The notes: generated from the letters alone by a model not told the origin. Counted from the stretch's first letter, positions 1-11,058 are shown. The stretch: DNA of 64,000 nt from Cunninghamia lanceolata (GCA_027924645.1 BSBN01000039.1:23038001-23102000); one strand, 5' to 3'. Translations and numbers: made by a program.

Positions 1-1052
1 AAAGTCTCTTAAGAGACCTAAGAGCCAAAAACTGCCAAACTTTGACAAAGAAGTTCTTAGAGTCTGTGACACCTACAAATGTTCCATTTCAATCTACTAT
101 TGGACATTGAGTCCCTCCATAATAAACTCTCTTATTTTTTCAACTCCAAATAGTTTTCCTATGCCAAAATCATAATCATTCTTGCAAAATGCCTTAGTGG
201 CATCCAATGTAATGTTGCCAAAAACCATATTTTATGTTCTTCATCTCATGGGGCTGAATTGACTATGCCAACACATCAGGGTGGGTGGATGAATGCTATA
301 GGAGGACTCATTTAATTCCCTAAGTGTTCCAATCCTTCTAAGATACATGGTTCTGACAAAGTATCTTAAGTGACCTAAGAACCAATAACTACCAAACTTT
401 GACAGAGTAGTTCTCAGAGTCCATAGTACTTACAATATGTTTTTTTGGACCTATAGATATATGTTGAGTCCCTCCACAATAACCTCTCTCATTTTTTGTC
501 AAATCCAAACAATTTGTCTATGCCAACATCATATGCATTCTTGTAAAATGCTTTAGTTGCATTCAATATAATGTTGCCAAGAGCCATATTTTACATTCTT
601 CACCTCATGGTGCTGAACTAACCATGCCAACATGTTGGGTAGGTGGGTGAATGCTATAGGAGGCCTTGTTTTATTCTAAAAGTGTGTCAATCCTTCTAGG
701 TTATAGGGTTTCGATAAAGACTCTTAAGAGACCTAAGAGCCAAAAACTGCCAAACTTTAACAAAGTAGTTCTTAGAGACCATGGCACCAATGAATTTTTC
801 ATTTTGACCTATAGTTGGATGTTGAGTCCCTCTATAATAATCTCTCTCTACTTCTATAAACTCAAAATGGTTTGATCATGCCAATAATGGATGTATTCTT
901 GCAAAATGTGTCATTTATGTTTAACATAATGTTTTCCAAGTGCCATATTTGACGTTCTTCACCTCTTGGGGCTGAACCATTGTGCCAACACATCAGAGTG
1001 GGTGGTTGAATGCTAGATGAGGTCTCATTTCTCTCCAAGTGTACCAATCCTT
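1..1052. repeat. Tandem repeat array, about 358-bp unit, units 1-3
   Basis: Units begin at 1, 358 and 716, each with a version of AAAGTCTCTTAAGAGACC, followed by shared landmarks (CCAAACTTTGACA, TGAGTCCCTCCA, ATTCTTGCAAAATGC, TTCACCTCATGG). Spacing is 357-358 bp and the units are clearly diverged. The third unit is cut at 1052 by retrotransposon E1 and resumes at 6154. The array runs off the left edge. No conserved reading frame is seen, so this looks like non-coding satellite or a tandemly amplified element. The monomer is close to two nucleosome lengths, which is only an observation. Confidence 0.9.
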
Positions 1053-1427
1053 TGTTAGGGTTAGCCGGCAGAAGATATCAATTAAATGCAAATAAAGAGT
1101 AAACAGAGAAATGGAAATACACAGAAATAATAATAGCGAGAGACAATTTTTAACGTGGTTCACCCAAACTCGGGCTACATCCACCGAACAGAGAGTCCAA
1201 TATTATTATCCAGTCAATCAAACCGATTACAAGCAGCAATCCCTGCAACTCAATACCGCTGCAAAATGCTACAATACAATATCAAAACCCTAACCCTTAG
1301 CCACTTTTTATCAAGCTTTTTGTCAGTTACGCTACCCCTTGACCCCGTAGGAATTTGGGGGGAAACCGCGCCGATAAAAGTGGGGTAAATATAACCTCCG
1401 AGTCTGATTAGGCTCCATATAACAACA
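1053..1427 (-). repeat. E1 3' LTR (internally deleted)
   Basis: Starts TGTTAGGGTTAGC and ends AACAACA on the plus strand, matching the right LTR at 5582-6148. It is 375 bp against 567 bp because a segment between GTCAGTTAC and CCCCTTGACCCCG is missing. That segment is the GC-rich array kept in the right LTR. Confidence 0.93.
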
Positions 1428-1490
1428 ATCTCCCACTTGGAGACTGATCAGACTCCACACCATATCATCTCCCACTTGGAGACTGATCAT
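1428..1490 (-). other. E1 polypurine tract, duplicated
   Basis: Immediately inside the 3' LTR the minus strand reads AAGTGGGAGAT before the LTR start TGTTG, the normal place for the plus-strand primer of copia elements. The 22-23 bp containing this tract (1428-1450) recurs almost exactly at 1468-1490, and a third shorter purine tract lies near 1510-1520. Only the copy touching the LTR is positioned to prime. Confidence 0.8.
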
Positions 1491-1615
1491 AACACCACTG
1501 ACCCTGTAGCTCCCACTGGAAATAAGCACCCTGGACTCTGCTATTCTATTTTTGTTGTGTTCAGTCTAGAAGACCAACCGAAGCTGAAGAGGAGCTCAGC
1601 TTCTCCCTTGTCACT

Positions 1616-3740
1616 GCCTTTGTAAACATATCTGCTGGATTGCATCTGTATGTATCTTTGCCAGCTGTAATTGTCCATCATCCAACACCGACCGAATGAA
1701 GTGATACCTCAACTATATATGTTTGGTCTTTGAATGCAAGGCAGAATTCTTTGCAAGATGTATGACACTCTGGCTGTCTGTAAACAAATAACTGTTAACC
1801 TGTTGTGTGCCCAATTCATTCATGAAAGATTGCAGCCATATCATCTCCTTGCTTGCCTCTGTTGCAGCTACATATTCTGCCTCTATGGTGGATAAAGCAA
1901 CCACCTTTTGCAACCTGGAAATCCAACTTACCGCTGTTCCACCTACAGTAAAGACATAACCTGTAGTACTCCGCTTGGTATCAATATCTCCTGCCAAATC
2001 TGAGTCTACATAACCTGCTAAATCAGTATTAGAGCCCGCAAAACATAAGTGTTTATTGGATGTACCTCTCAAATACCTGAGAATCCATTTTACCGCATTC
2101 CAATGCTCTAATCCGGGATGACTCATATGCCTGCTAACGACTCCTACAGCATGTGCAATATCCGGTCTCGTGCATACCATGGCATACATTAAACTGCCTA
2201 CAGCTGAAGCATATGGTACCTTGGACATTTTCTCTTCCTCCTCTTGTGTCTTAGGACACATGTCCTTAGTCAATTTCAAATGACTAGGCAAAGGTGTGCT
2301 GACAGCTTTTGCATTCTCCATGTGGAATCTCTGCAACACCTTTTCAACATAAGCAGCCTGAGATAGAGTCAATTTTCTGTTCAGCCTATCTCTACAAATT
2401 TTCATACCAAGGATTTGTTTTGCTGCCCCCAAATCCTTCATATCAAATGATTGTGCCAACTGCTGTTTTAACTCTCTTATGTGATCCATGTTAGACCCAG
2501 CTATAAGCATGTCATCAACATATAAACATAAAATAATGTAGTTGGCATTATCTAACCTCTTAAAATAAACACAATGGTCAGAATTACACCTACTGTAGCC
2601 TTGCTCAGCCATAAAACTGTCAAATTTCAAATACCATTGCCGAGGTGCTTGTTTCAGGCCATACAAACTCTTCTTTAATCTGCACACTAGTTTCTCCTTA
2701 CCTTTGACCTCAAATCCTTGGGGCTGTTCCATATAGATCTCCTCCTCCAAATCACCATAGAGAAAGGCAGTTTTAACATCTAGCTGTTCCAAATGTAAAT
2801 CTTCAGCAGCCACAATACTTAAAACAGTACAAATAGAAGTCATCTTGACAACCGGAGAAAATATCTCATCAAAATCAATGCCCTTTTTCTGTGCAAATCC
2901 TTTTACAACTAACCTGGCCTTAAATCTTTTCTTACCTCCATCTTCCTCTTTCAGCCTATAAACCCATTTATTTGGTAAAGCCTTTTTACATATAGGTAAC
3001 GTACATAATTCCCAAGTCTGATTTTTCAGCAAGGAGTCCATTTCTCCTTTCATTGCAAGCTCCCACTGAACCTGTGTATCCACCTGCATAGCTTCATCAT
3101 ACCCTTCAGGTTCACTAGCATCTGTTAACAAAATAGAATACAAAGAGGGAGAAAACCTTTCAGGAGGTCTGCTGATCCTTGTTGACCATCTAACATTCAC
3201 TGGATTTTGTGGTATTTCTGGTTGCTGTTGCGGAGCATGAGGAACCACTGGAACATCACTATTTGGAGTATCGTCCAGCACCACATAATCCTTTTCTTTC
3301 TTCTCATGCTGCTGCAACTGATCTTTGTACAACACCTTCTCATTAAATATAACATCCCTGCTTCTCACAATTTTCTGATTTTCAAAATCCCAAAGCCTAT
3401 AACCAAATTCATCAATGCCATATCCAACGAAGGTACATTTTTTTGATTTCGCATCCAGCTTGGTTCTATTTTCAGAATCTATATGTGCAAATGCTTCACA
3501 GCTGAAGGTTTTTAGAAAGGAATAACTCACCTTCTTGCCTGTCCATGCTTCCTCTGGAATACCACAGCCTAAAGGAACTGAAGGACCTCTATTAATTAAA
3601 TATACAGCAGTGTTGACAGCCTCTGCCCACATGTTTAAAGGTAGCCCAGCATGCAATCTCATGGTCCTTGCACGCTCCATTATTGTCCTATTCATGCGTT
3701 CAGCCACTCCATTTTCCTGTGGAGTCCCTGGAACCATTTT
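1616..3740 (-). pseudogene. pol: E1 pol, part 2: integrase C-half, reverse transcriptase, RNase H
   Basis: Continues the frame of the upstream integrase after one TAG codon (3741-3743). The open part is 674 codons (3737-1713). In order: the end of the integrase core with the catalytic Glu in PQENGVAERMNRT, the GKKVSYSFLKTFSCEAFAH segment typical of copia integrases, an acidic spacer, then reverse transcriptase from about 3075 with the YVDD active site at 2511-2522 (LYVDDMLIAGS), and RNase H (STIEAEYVAATEA, TDSQSVIHLAKN). A third stop at 1713-1715 follows SKTKHI. The frame continues as a recognisable tail (RYHFIRSVLDDGQLQLAKIHTDA) until a single-base frameshift near 1650. In life this polyprotein makes and integrates the element's DNA. 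Confidence 0.93.
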
Positions 3741-4757
3741 CTACCTGCGAATTCCATTAAGGGAACAATAATCTTCAAATTCTTTGCTGCAATACTCACC
3801 GCCATTATCAGATCTGAGACATTTTAATCTTTTACCCGTCTCATTCTCAACCAAGCTTCTCCATTTCTTAAATGTTTCAAATACATCAGATTTCTGTCTA
3901 AGGAAATAAATCCAGACCTTCCTAGTTGCATCATCTATGAATGTAACATAATACCGAGAGCCACCGAGAGAAGATACCTGAGCTGGTCCCCATACATCTG
4001 TATGCACAAGCTCCAATTTTTCATTTTTCTTTTGCTTCCCATCCTTGAGAAAACTGACTCTCTTTTGTTTTCCATACACACAACTTTCACAGAAATCCAT
4101 ATTAATACATTTCAGACCTGGTAAAACTTTCTTAGAATGAAGTACCTTCATACCTTTTTCACTCATATGCCCAAGTCTGTTATGCCACAGTGTTGTCTCA
4201 GAACCTGTAGCAACATTTCCAGTCTCTTCCTGCAAACCTGCAGCAACTGTTCCTGAACCTGTTTGTTTTTTCTCTGTAACAGCTAAAGTAGAAGGAACAG
4301 TATGACCTGTACAAAGATATAAGGTGCCTACTTTCACACCTTTTGCTACTACTAAGGCATCTTTTGAAACCTTCCAATTTTTATCAGTAAATGTAACAGT
4401 GCAACCTTGTTCAGTTAGCTGCCCCACTGAAATTAAATTCCTACTGAGCCTTGGAACATGCCTTACCTCTTGTAGTAGCAAATGATTCCCATTCTGCAAC
4501 TTAATCTTGATTCTTCCCTTTCCAACAATCTGACAGGGTTCGTTATCTCCCAAATAAACTAGCCCAAAATCCCCTTGGACATAATCAAGGAAATAACTTC
4601 TATGGGGCGTAGCATGAAATGAGGCCCCTGAATCTAAAACCCATGAATCATCAGCATTATCTAGGGAAAGAATCAAAGCATCATCTTCAGACTTATTGCT
4701 TACCACATTTGCTTCCTTATTGCCTTCTTGTTTGTCTCCTTCTTTATTCTTCCGAGA
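3741..4757 (-). pseudogene. pol: E1 pol, part 1: retropepsin and integrase N-half
   Basis: In frame with gag and with the downstream part. A stop at 4758-4760 separates it from gag; the first Met of the open stretch is at 4706 (321 codons). The retropepsin active site DSGA (WVLDSGASFHATPH) is at 4623-4634. It is followed by the pre-integrase HHCC zinc module (LWHNRLGHMSEKGM and CESCVYGKQKRV) and the first two integrase core acids (HTDVWGP, and SDNGGEYCSKEFEDYC). The closing stop replaces one codon between GIRR and KMVPGTPQENG. No other damage is visible in this stretch. Confidence 0.93.
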
Positions 4758-5525
4758 CTAGCAATCTTTCTTCAGATGACCTGGTTTTCTACAGTACCAG
4801 CAATCCTTCTGTCCTCTGGTTTGGGATCTTTTGTCCTTTGATTTTCCTCGTGACTTCCCATGACCTCCAGAACCTTTTCCTCTCTCCTTTGATCTGCCCC
4901 TACTTTCTGCACTCAAAACACTGCCTGATTTGGATCCACCTGAGCTTTTCTTACGAATTTCCTCACTCAGAATAACACCAACAACATCATCAAATTTTAG
5001 GGTATTTGAACCAGAAACAGAGTTACTAACCGCCATTACCAAACTATCCCAGCTTTCAGGCAATGAACATAATATCAAGAGAGCTCTAACTTCTTCATCA
5101 AATTTTACATTTACAGAAGTCAATTGACTGACAATCATATTAAATTCATTTAAATGACCTGTCACAGATCCACCTTCAACCATTTTCAAATTAAACAACT
5201 GCTTCATGAGAAATACCTTATTTGAGGCTGAGGGTTTTTCATACAATTTTGCCAAAGCTTTCATCAGACCATCTGTTGTCTTCGCTTCTGTTATATTGAA
5301 TGCCACCGACGGTGCCAGGCACAACCGAATGGTTCCTAGTGCCTTTCTGTCAAGAAGATTCCAATCCTCATCAGACATTGTTGCCGGTTTCTTGGCTACT
5401 CCTTCCAACGGCCTCCATAAATCCTTTTGATAGAGGTAATCCTCCATCTGCATCTTCCATAACTGATAGTTCTGCCCATTGAATTTATCAACCTTCGTTT
5501 TACCCTCGTCCGCCATTGCTCCCAC
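4758..5525 (-). pseudogene. gag: E1 gag nucleocapsid protein
   Basis: A 255-codon frame starting at the first ATG downstream of the primer site. It has a copia gag domain of the UBN2 type (KFNGQNYQLWKMQMEDYL near the N-terminus; LYEKPSASNKVFLMKQLF in the middle), a basic Ser/Gly/Lys linker, and one complete CCHC zinc knuckle (CWYCRKPGHLKKDC) as the last residues before a TAG. Copia gag is normally fused to pol, so this stop probably kills the downstream enzymes unless read through. The gag itself looks intact and could make particles for other copies (inference). Confidence 0.93.
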
Positions 5526-5568
5526 TCAACCTGAGACTTTCCTACAGATGATAATTGAACACAACCCA

Positions 5569-5579
5569 CTCTGATACCA
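5569..5579 (-). other. E1 primer binding site (tRNA-iMet)
   Basis: The minus strand reads TGGTATCAGAG two bases inside the 5' LTR. This is the complement of the 3' end of plant initiator methionine tRNA and the usual minus-strand primer site of plant copia elements. Confidence 0.95.
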
Positions 5580-5581
5580 CT

Positions 5582-6148
5582 TGTTAGGGTTAGCTGGCAG
5601 AAGATATCAATTAAATGCAAATAAAGAGTAAACAGAGAAATGGAAATACACAGAAATAATAATAGCGAGAGACAATTTTTAACGTGGTTCACCCAAACTC
5701 CGGCTACATCCACCAAACAGAGAGTCTAATATTATTATCCAGTAAATCAAACTGATTACAATCAGCAATCCCTGCAACTCAATACCGCTGCAAAATGCTA
5801 CAATACAATATCAAAACCCTAACCCTTAGCCACTTTTTATCAAGCTTTTTGTCGGTTACAAAATAGGGTTTTCTTATGTCGATCAATGAAAAAAATTAAC
5901 TCCCGGTGCATTATAAAATAATAAAAAACCATGTGAGGTTTCGGGGGCGTTGCCCCCGAGCCCCCACGGGGGCGCTGCCCCTCGACCCCGCAAGGGGCAC
6001 TGCCCCTTGACCCCGTCTTGGGGGTGCTGCCCCCAAACCCCCGCAAGGGGCACTGCCCCTTGACCCCGTAGGAATTTGGGGGGAAACCACGCCGATAAAA
6101 GTGGGGTAAATATAACCTCTGAGTCTGATTAGGCTCCATATAACAACA
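5582..6148 (-). repeat. E1 5' LTR (full length)
   Basis: 567 bp with TG and CA ends, matching the left LTR. It keeps a block of short GC-rich inverted repeats (5941-6075) that the left LTR has lost. It should hold the promoter for the minus-strand transcript. Confidence 0.93.
5941..6075. repeat. GC-rich array of about 26-bp palindromic units in E1 LTR
   Basis: About five consecutive units, each built on GGGGGCGYTGCCCCC or a close variant (AGGGGCACTGCCCCTTGAC), separated by CCCCG-rich spacers. Each unit can fold into a hairpin. Composition is strikingly unlike the AT-rich surroundings. All but the last half unit is missing from the partner LTR. Confidence 0.9.
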
Positions 6149-6153
6149 TCCTT

Positions 6154-6795
6154 CTAGGCTATAGGGTTGCGACAAAGTCTCCTAAGAGACCTAAGAGTCA
6201 AAAATTACCAAACTTTGATGAAGTAGTTTTTAGAGTTCATTACACCTACAAATGTTTCATTTTGACCTAAAACTAGACGGCGAGTTTATCCATGATAACC
6301 TCTCTCAATTTTTGTTAACTCCAAACAGTTTGTGCTATGCCAACATCATATGCATTCTTGCAAAATACCTCAGTGGCATTTGGTGTAATGTTGCTAAAAG
6401 TCATATTTTACGTTCTTCATCTCATGGGGCCAAACTAAACAAGTCAAAACATCAAGGTGGGTTGGTGAATGCTAGAGGAGACCTCATTTTTTTCGCCAAG
6501 TGTGCCAATCCTTCTAGGCTATAGGTTTCTAGCAAAGTCTCTTAAGAGACGTAAGAGCCAAAAACTACCAAACTTTGATGGAGTAGTTATCAAAGTTTGT
6601 GGCACCTACAAATGTTCTATTTTGAAATACAACTAGACATAAAGTCCCTCCACAATAACCTCTCTTTGCTTTTTTCAACTCCAAATAGTTTGTGTATGCC
6701 AACATCATATGCATTCTTGCAAAATGCCTCAATGGCATTCAATATAATGTTTCCAAGAGCCATATTTTATGTTCTTCACCTCGTGGGGCCAAACT
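6154..6795. repeat. Tandem repeat array continued, end of unit 3, unit 4 and partial unit 5
   Basis: The array resumes directly after the E1 target duplication. Unit 4 starts at 6174 and unit 5 at 6534 (360 bp). Unit 5 follows the consensus to about CACCTCGTGGGGCCAAACT near 6795 and then stops matching. Confidence 0.88.
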
Positions 6796-7349
6796 TTCTT
6801 CTTCCTTTTTAGTTGATATAGTTTCTATCCAAGAGTGTCTTACTTGGAGCTATCTAAATTTCCTTGTAATCTTTCTCATTTAGCTCAATGTTTCTTTTTT
6901 TTTCTATTGACATCATCTGGGCTGAACAGTCCTAATGAAATCATCCCACTTGGCAACTTATTTCCTTTTAGTTGCAAAACTTGTTCATCATAGAATTCTT
7001 GAATCTTCGGGGATAATTCCTTTGTGAATTCTCTAGATTGTTGAATGAATTGCATTATCTATTCATAACTTTCGAACACCACCTAATGTTCTTCATTATC
7101 AAGAACAAATGGCCTAATGATGATTTTAACTGCATCTTTATTTTTCAAAAGCTTCTTTATCGGATCAAACTAGGAGCCTATCAATGCCATTCTGTCTACT
7201 TTTGAATTTTCTTTCTTAGGGATTGTTGTTTATTTATTGTATCAAAATATTCCAACAGTTCCCACACTCGGTGTTTATAGGCTTTCATCAATAATTTTTT
7301 TACAACACATAAGGATCTTACCCATTTTATGATTAATTTTGAATATAAC
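6796..7349. other. Intergenic, no recognised feature
   Basis: AT-rich sequence between the repeat array and the gypsy remnant. The minus strand probably continues degenerate pol of that remnant, but no domain can be read with confidence. Confidence 0.5.
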
Positions 7350-7699
7350 TATAGCATCTTGATTCCTTTATCTGGAGGATATTGCAGGCCATAAATAAGG
7401 GCCTCATACTATGCTATGTTGTTGGCACAATTGAATTGCAACCTGTAGGCCTGGAGATATTCATCTTTTTTAGGGGATATCAAGTAAACTCCTGCACTAT
7501 CTCCAATTCTACTATTGACACCATCAAAATATAACTCCCATATCCCATTTAAATTCTCAGTATGTATAGTTATCTCTGGGATGAGTGGTACTTCTTCATT
7601 AATCATATATATTCCTATCTTAGTTTCCTCAAATAATTGACAATCTTTCAGAACTTGATCTTGGCTAGCCCATAGACTATCATGATCTTCAACAATCAT
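7350..7699 (-). pseudogene. Ty3/gypsy RNase H fragment
   Basis: The minus strand encodes WELYFDGVNSRIGDSAGVYL and then LQFNCANNIA, a stop, and YEALIYGLQY. This is the start of the RNase H fold of plant Ty3/gypsy elements: the first catalytic Asp sits in YFDG, and the second acidic motif NNxAEYEAL has its Glu lost to a stop. Only the N-terminal part is recognisable. The retropepsin lies only 190 bp upstream, so the reverse transcriptase that normally separates them has been deleted. Confidence 0.8.
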
Positions 7700-7888
7700 T
7701 CTTTTAGCAAAGTGAATTTCTTCCTCATTCTCAGGAGAATTTGGTCCACTATCAATTAGGACTGATTAATTGGATTTAAGTTTGGTGACTTATTTTCTAG
7801 ATGATACATTCTCAGAGGTTCAAAAAAATTTCATTCTTGTTCTATACCTAGTTTTTGAAAACATATGGTTTTAATCTAATGACAAATA

Positions 7889-8269
7889 TCATCCTATTTT
7901 GGCAGTGAGATCTTTAGAGTGGTAGATTACAAATGTAGTTGGGAGTTCTATGATATATAATTCTTGCCGAATTTCTACATTTGGGAAAGCATACAAAGAT
8001 AATGGGATTTTAATCAGTCCAACTGCATTGATGGCTAAACCATCCAATTGGACAATCTTTTTATCTATATGTTGATATCCAAGTCCCAAAGCATAAGCAA
8101 TCTTTCTAGGCATCACAGCTGTGCTAGAACCTAAATCAACCATACAATTGTGAATCAATTTATCTTTGAACATTAATGTTAGATAAAAGGGTTTTGGTTT
8201 GACAATGCTAACATGTTCTCCTATAATTTGTAATACAACATTTTGGAAGAGTTTCATCTTGAACTTCAT
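7889..8269 (-). pseudogene. Ty3/gypsy retropepsin fragment
   Basis: A 126-codon frame on the minus strand. The segment HNCMVDLGSSTAVMPRKIAY resembles the active-site region of gypsy retropepsins, where CMVDSGASSNVMP is usual; here Ser of DSG has become Leu. Further family features follow (LYAFPNVEIRQELYIIELP). It belongs with the RNase H fragment at 7350-7699 in one internally deleted element on the minus strand. The changed active site and lack of reverse transcriptase make it inactive. Confidence 0.8.
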
Positions 8270-8530
8270 TTTGACACCTAAATTTGTTGGATTTATTTTG
8301 CCTTTTAAGAGATTCTTCCAATGATTTCATCTACTAAAAAATTGAGAGAATCTCCCACAAAGGTATACTGACTATAGATTTCTTGAGTTACTCCACAATG
8401 TTAAAAGAATATGTTGAGTTCATAGGTAATTTAATAGTGGGTGACCATCCCATCTTGGGTTTCTCTATCAATGGCTAATAGACATTATCTTTCCCAAGAT
8501 TACCAAGCTATTTCATTTCTCCTTGTTCTT

Positions 8531-8767
8531 CTATCTTCTTTGTTTCAAGATATTGGTTCTAAACTGTTGTTGCTGTAGTGTTGTGAGCGATACATAATCT
8601 TTGATTAGAAGATGGATGATCTTTTGCAATGGTTTTAGTGTCATAAGGAGCTCTTGGATTATACCTTTAGTTTTCAATGAGGGTTCATTGATATTTTTGG
8701 TTATATTGACAGAAGATGCTAGATCTTCATGATTATTTGAAGAGGTGTTAACATCTTGGTTTTCCAT
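8531..8767 (-). pseudogene. Possible gag/gag-pol linker remnant of the gypsy fragment
   Basis: A 78-codon minus-strand frame just upstream, in element order, of the retropepsin. It has no zinc knuckle or named domain. Position and strand are the only reasons to attach it to the same element, so this is a weak call. Confidence 0.3.
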
Positions 8768-8769
8768 GG

Positions 8770-9217
8770 AATATTCTTGGAGTCTTGTGAGGTGTTGAAT
8801 TTTGACTTATTAGTTTTGATAAATAATCCTTGGTTTAGAGGATGTATAGTATTATGTCATGATGCACTCTTAATCGTGAGTTAGAGTTTTTTGGCATGAT
8901 ATAGGTGCTCTTGGGAGCAAGATATGTTCATTGGAGCATGTGATCTTCTTTTGAGAAGATGTTAGATCATGATGTCATTATATGTTCTTGATTCTCGAGT
9001 TGAAACTTTGACAATGGTTTGGTTAGTTCTCTTGGTTTTGAAGTATTAATCATTTTCTTGGAGCTTCATGATTTTTTAGGTTGCATTTGAAGAACTAGCA
9101 TGGATTGATTGGTGAATACTCATGAATACTAGAGAGACTTGGGTGAGGTTGGATATATCTTGAACTTAGAGATATGTGTTGGAATGATTTCTCATTATGA
9201 GATGTCAAAAAAAGGAC
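8770..9217. other. Unassigned AT-rich sequence
   Basis: No reading frame or repeat recognised between the minus-strand gypsy remnant and the left LTR of E2. Confidence 0.5.
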
Positions 9218-9612
9218 TGAGGGCCCCTTGGGTGACCTGATTGGTGAAAGGAGTGACCCTTAGGCAACCCTATCATGTTTCTAGGTGCAGAAAGACTCGA
9301 GTTTCTAACTCAAAAAAGCTCTATTTTTGCCCATTATTCTTCTTGTTTGCATGAATTTTCAAGCCTACTATGGAGTTAACTATTTCATGCACCCAAACAT
9401 GCATAGTTAGCTCTATTTAATCTAAAATTAACAACTCATGCATTCTCATGCATTCCCATGCACTCCTTCTTCACTTATTCTTGAGTGATAAGCTTTTACT
9501 AGGCAGATCACTCCAATTTTAGCCTAGATCACTCTTGAATCCTCTGTGTTAACTCTCTAATCAAATTGAGTTAACTCTCCTTCTTCTTCACCTCTCATCC
9601 CTTCTTCTAACC

Positions 9613-9620
9613 TATAAATA
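9613..9620 (+). promoter_or_regulatory. TATA box of E2 left LTR
   Basis: TATAAATA followed by CCCCCTCCCTCAAGC. It lies about 395 bp into the LTR, and the same context is conserved in the right LTR at 21843. Confidence 0.75.
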
Positions 9621-10355
9621 CCCCCTCCCTCAAGCATAAAGGGATGAAATTTCATTTGTGCACACAACTCTTGCAAGTTATTGCTCTCTACATTTAGCAT
9701 TCTCATGCTCATACAAGACATAGGAGCCTTTTATTTTTTTCATTGGTTCATCTAAATTTCATACAAAGCTCATCATGCATCCATACACTGCTAAAATCAA
9801 GCCATCATGCTCATCAATATCTCTCATTGAGCTCTCTTTACAAAGCATCAAAAGCTTCTTTTGCTTCCATTGCCATCTTGTCACCAAGAGGATTCCCCGC
9901 TGCAACAAGAGGATACAAGGCTGCAATCACAAGGATTTTTTAGGGTAGTGGAGGCTCATGCATCTCTAGGTTCCTTTATGCTTTCTTTCAATTTGTAGTA
10001 ATTAGATAACCAAAATTGCTCTTGGAATCAATAATCTTTTTTTTTTTCCTTGATAGGATAGATAGATCTTGCATTCTTAGAGTAATTTGCTTTCAAAGTT
10101 CATAGATTAATTTATTTAAAAGCAATTCCCTTTTTCTTAGATTAATTTGTTACAAATATTCAGGAAACCCCAAAAACATAGCTTACATTGCATTAGATAA
10201 ATTCATTATAGCTTGCATTCATTCTTTGATTCCTAGATTAGAAAAAAGCATCTTCAATTCCAAAAACATTAAAAAAGCACAAAAAGAAGTTTTGCATCTC
10301 ATTTAGTCTTGCATTCATATAGAACAAAACATTAGAGACTTAGAAAAATTGTAAA

Positions 10356-10495
10356 CCGTTGACTCTATCACAAGGTTAACTATAGTCAAACATTGGTCAA
10401 AACCCTTGATTCCATCACAAGGTCATTCAAAGTCAACATCAAGTCAAACCTTAGGTCAAACAAATCCTAAGTCAAACCCTAGGTCAAGTCAAGGT
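10356..10495 (-). repeat. Cluster of GTCAA motifs in E2 left LTR
   Basis: Eight AGTCAA or GGTCAA and one TTGACT occur in about 140 bp. In reverse these are TTGAC(C/T), the core of the W-box bound by WRKY factors. Nine are also present in the right LTR (22590-22715). They lie downstream of the TATA box, so a promoter role for the plus-strand transcript is uncertain. Confidence 0.6.
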
Positions 10496-11058
10496 TAGAT
10501 CACAAACACTTATCTCTTGCCTTGGCTCACAAATGTGCCCAGGGCTAAGAGGTGAGTGGGTGAGGGCAATCCTCGATGAGATAGAGGAAATCCATTCAAG
10601 ACCACAACAAGACCCACTTGTCATCCAACAATAAGAGGCATTTAGACAACTCTTAGTACAACACACATTCATTCAATGATTTGAAAGACAACAAGTAATC
10701 AACGAGAACAATAGCTTACCTACACAAAGGTGGAATATCAGAAACCCCAACATGAGAATAGTGACCAATGACCCTTTGGGTCATACAGTTATCTTTACAA
10801 CCACAATCATTGAATGAAATATCTACACAAGGGCACAACAACAAAGGCCCCAAGACATGCCGACCCCTCTCCACAGTCCATCTCTCCAACGAGCTAGACC
10901 ACCCCCATGTCTCACCTCCTATCGACTGGCTACTTCCACAAGAGTGAGAGTGACGTAGTGGTTTGCCTCATGGCAAGGAGGGAACGGTCTGTGTGCATGC
11001 TAAAATCTGACTCGATGGCCGCAGGCAACTGACGTCACAATTTTGAGCGTACATATTT

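Larger units (their letters stand above)
1053..6148 (-). mobile_element. E1: Ty1/copia retrotransposon, Tork/Tnt1-like, nearly complete
   Basis: Both ends are exact: TG at 1053 and CA at 6148, flanked by the 5-bp duplication TCCTT (1048-1052 and 6149-6153). Removing the element rejoins a tandem repeat unit at its expected length. Order on the minus strand: 5' LTR (5582-6148), iMet primer site, gag, protease, integrase, reverse transcriptase, RNase H, polypurine tract, 3' LTR (1053-1427). This domain order and the gag sequence are those of copia elements of the Tork/Tnt1 lineage. The LTRs differ at about ten positions over roughly 375 aligned bases, mostly C/T or G/A, and the 3' LTR lacks about 192 bp. 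The coding frame has only three stops and one late frameshift, so it is a fairly young dead copy. Confidence 0.95.
9218..11053 (+). repeat. E2 left (5') LTR
   Basis: Starts near TGAGGGCC and ends GAGCGTACA. It matches 21419-23265 along its length: promoter region, a GTCAA-rich stretch and a Gln-rich reading frame at the 3' end. The left copy has two stops in that frame. The 5' border is approximate because the two copies match only patchily in the first 30-50 bases. Confidence 0.85.

Noticed and set aside
9743..9943. 66-aa plus-strand frame in E2 LTR with a related frame at 22058-22240
   Set aside because: The starts, ends and frames differ between LTR copies and there is no protein similarity; sequence similarity is explained by the LTR repeat.
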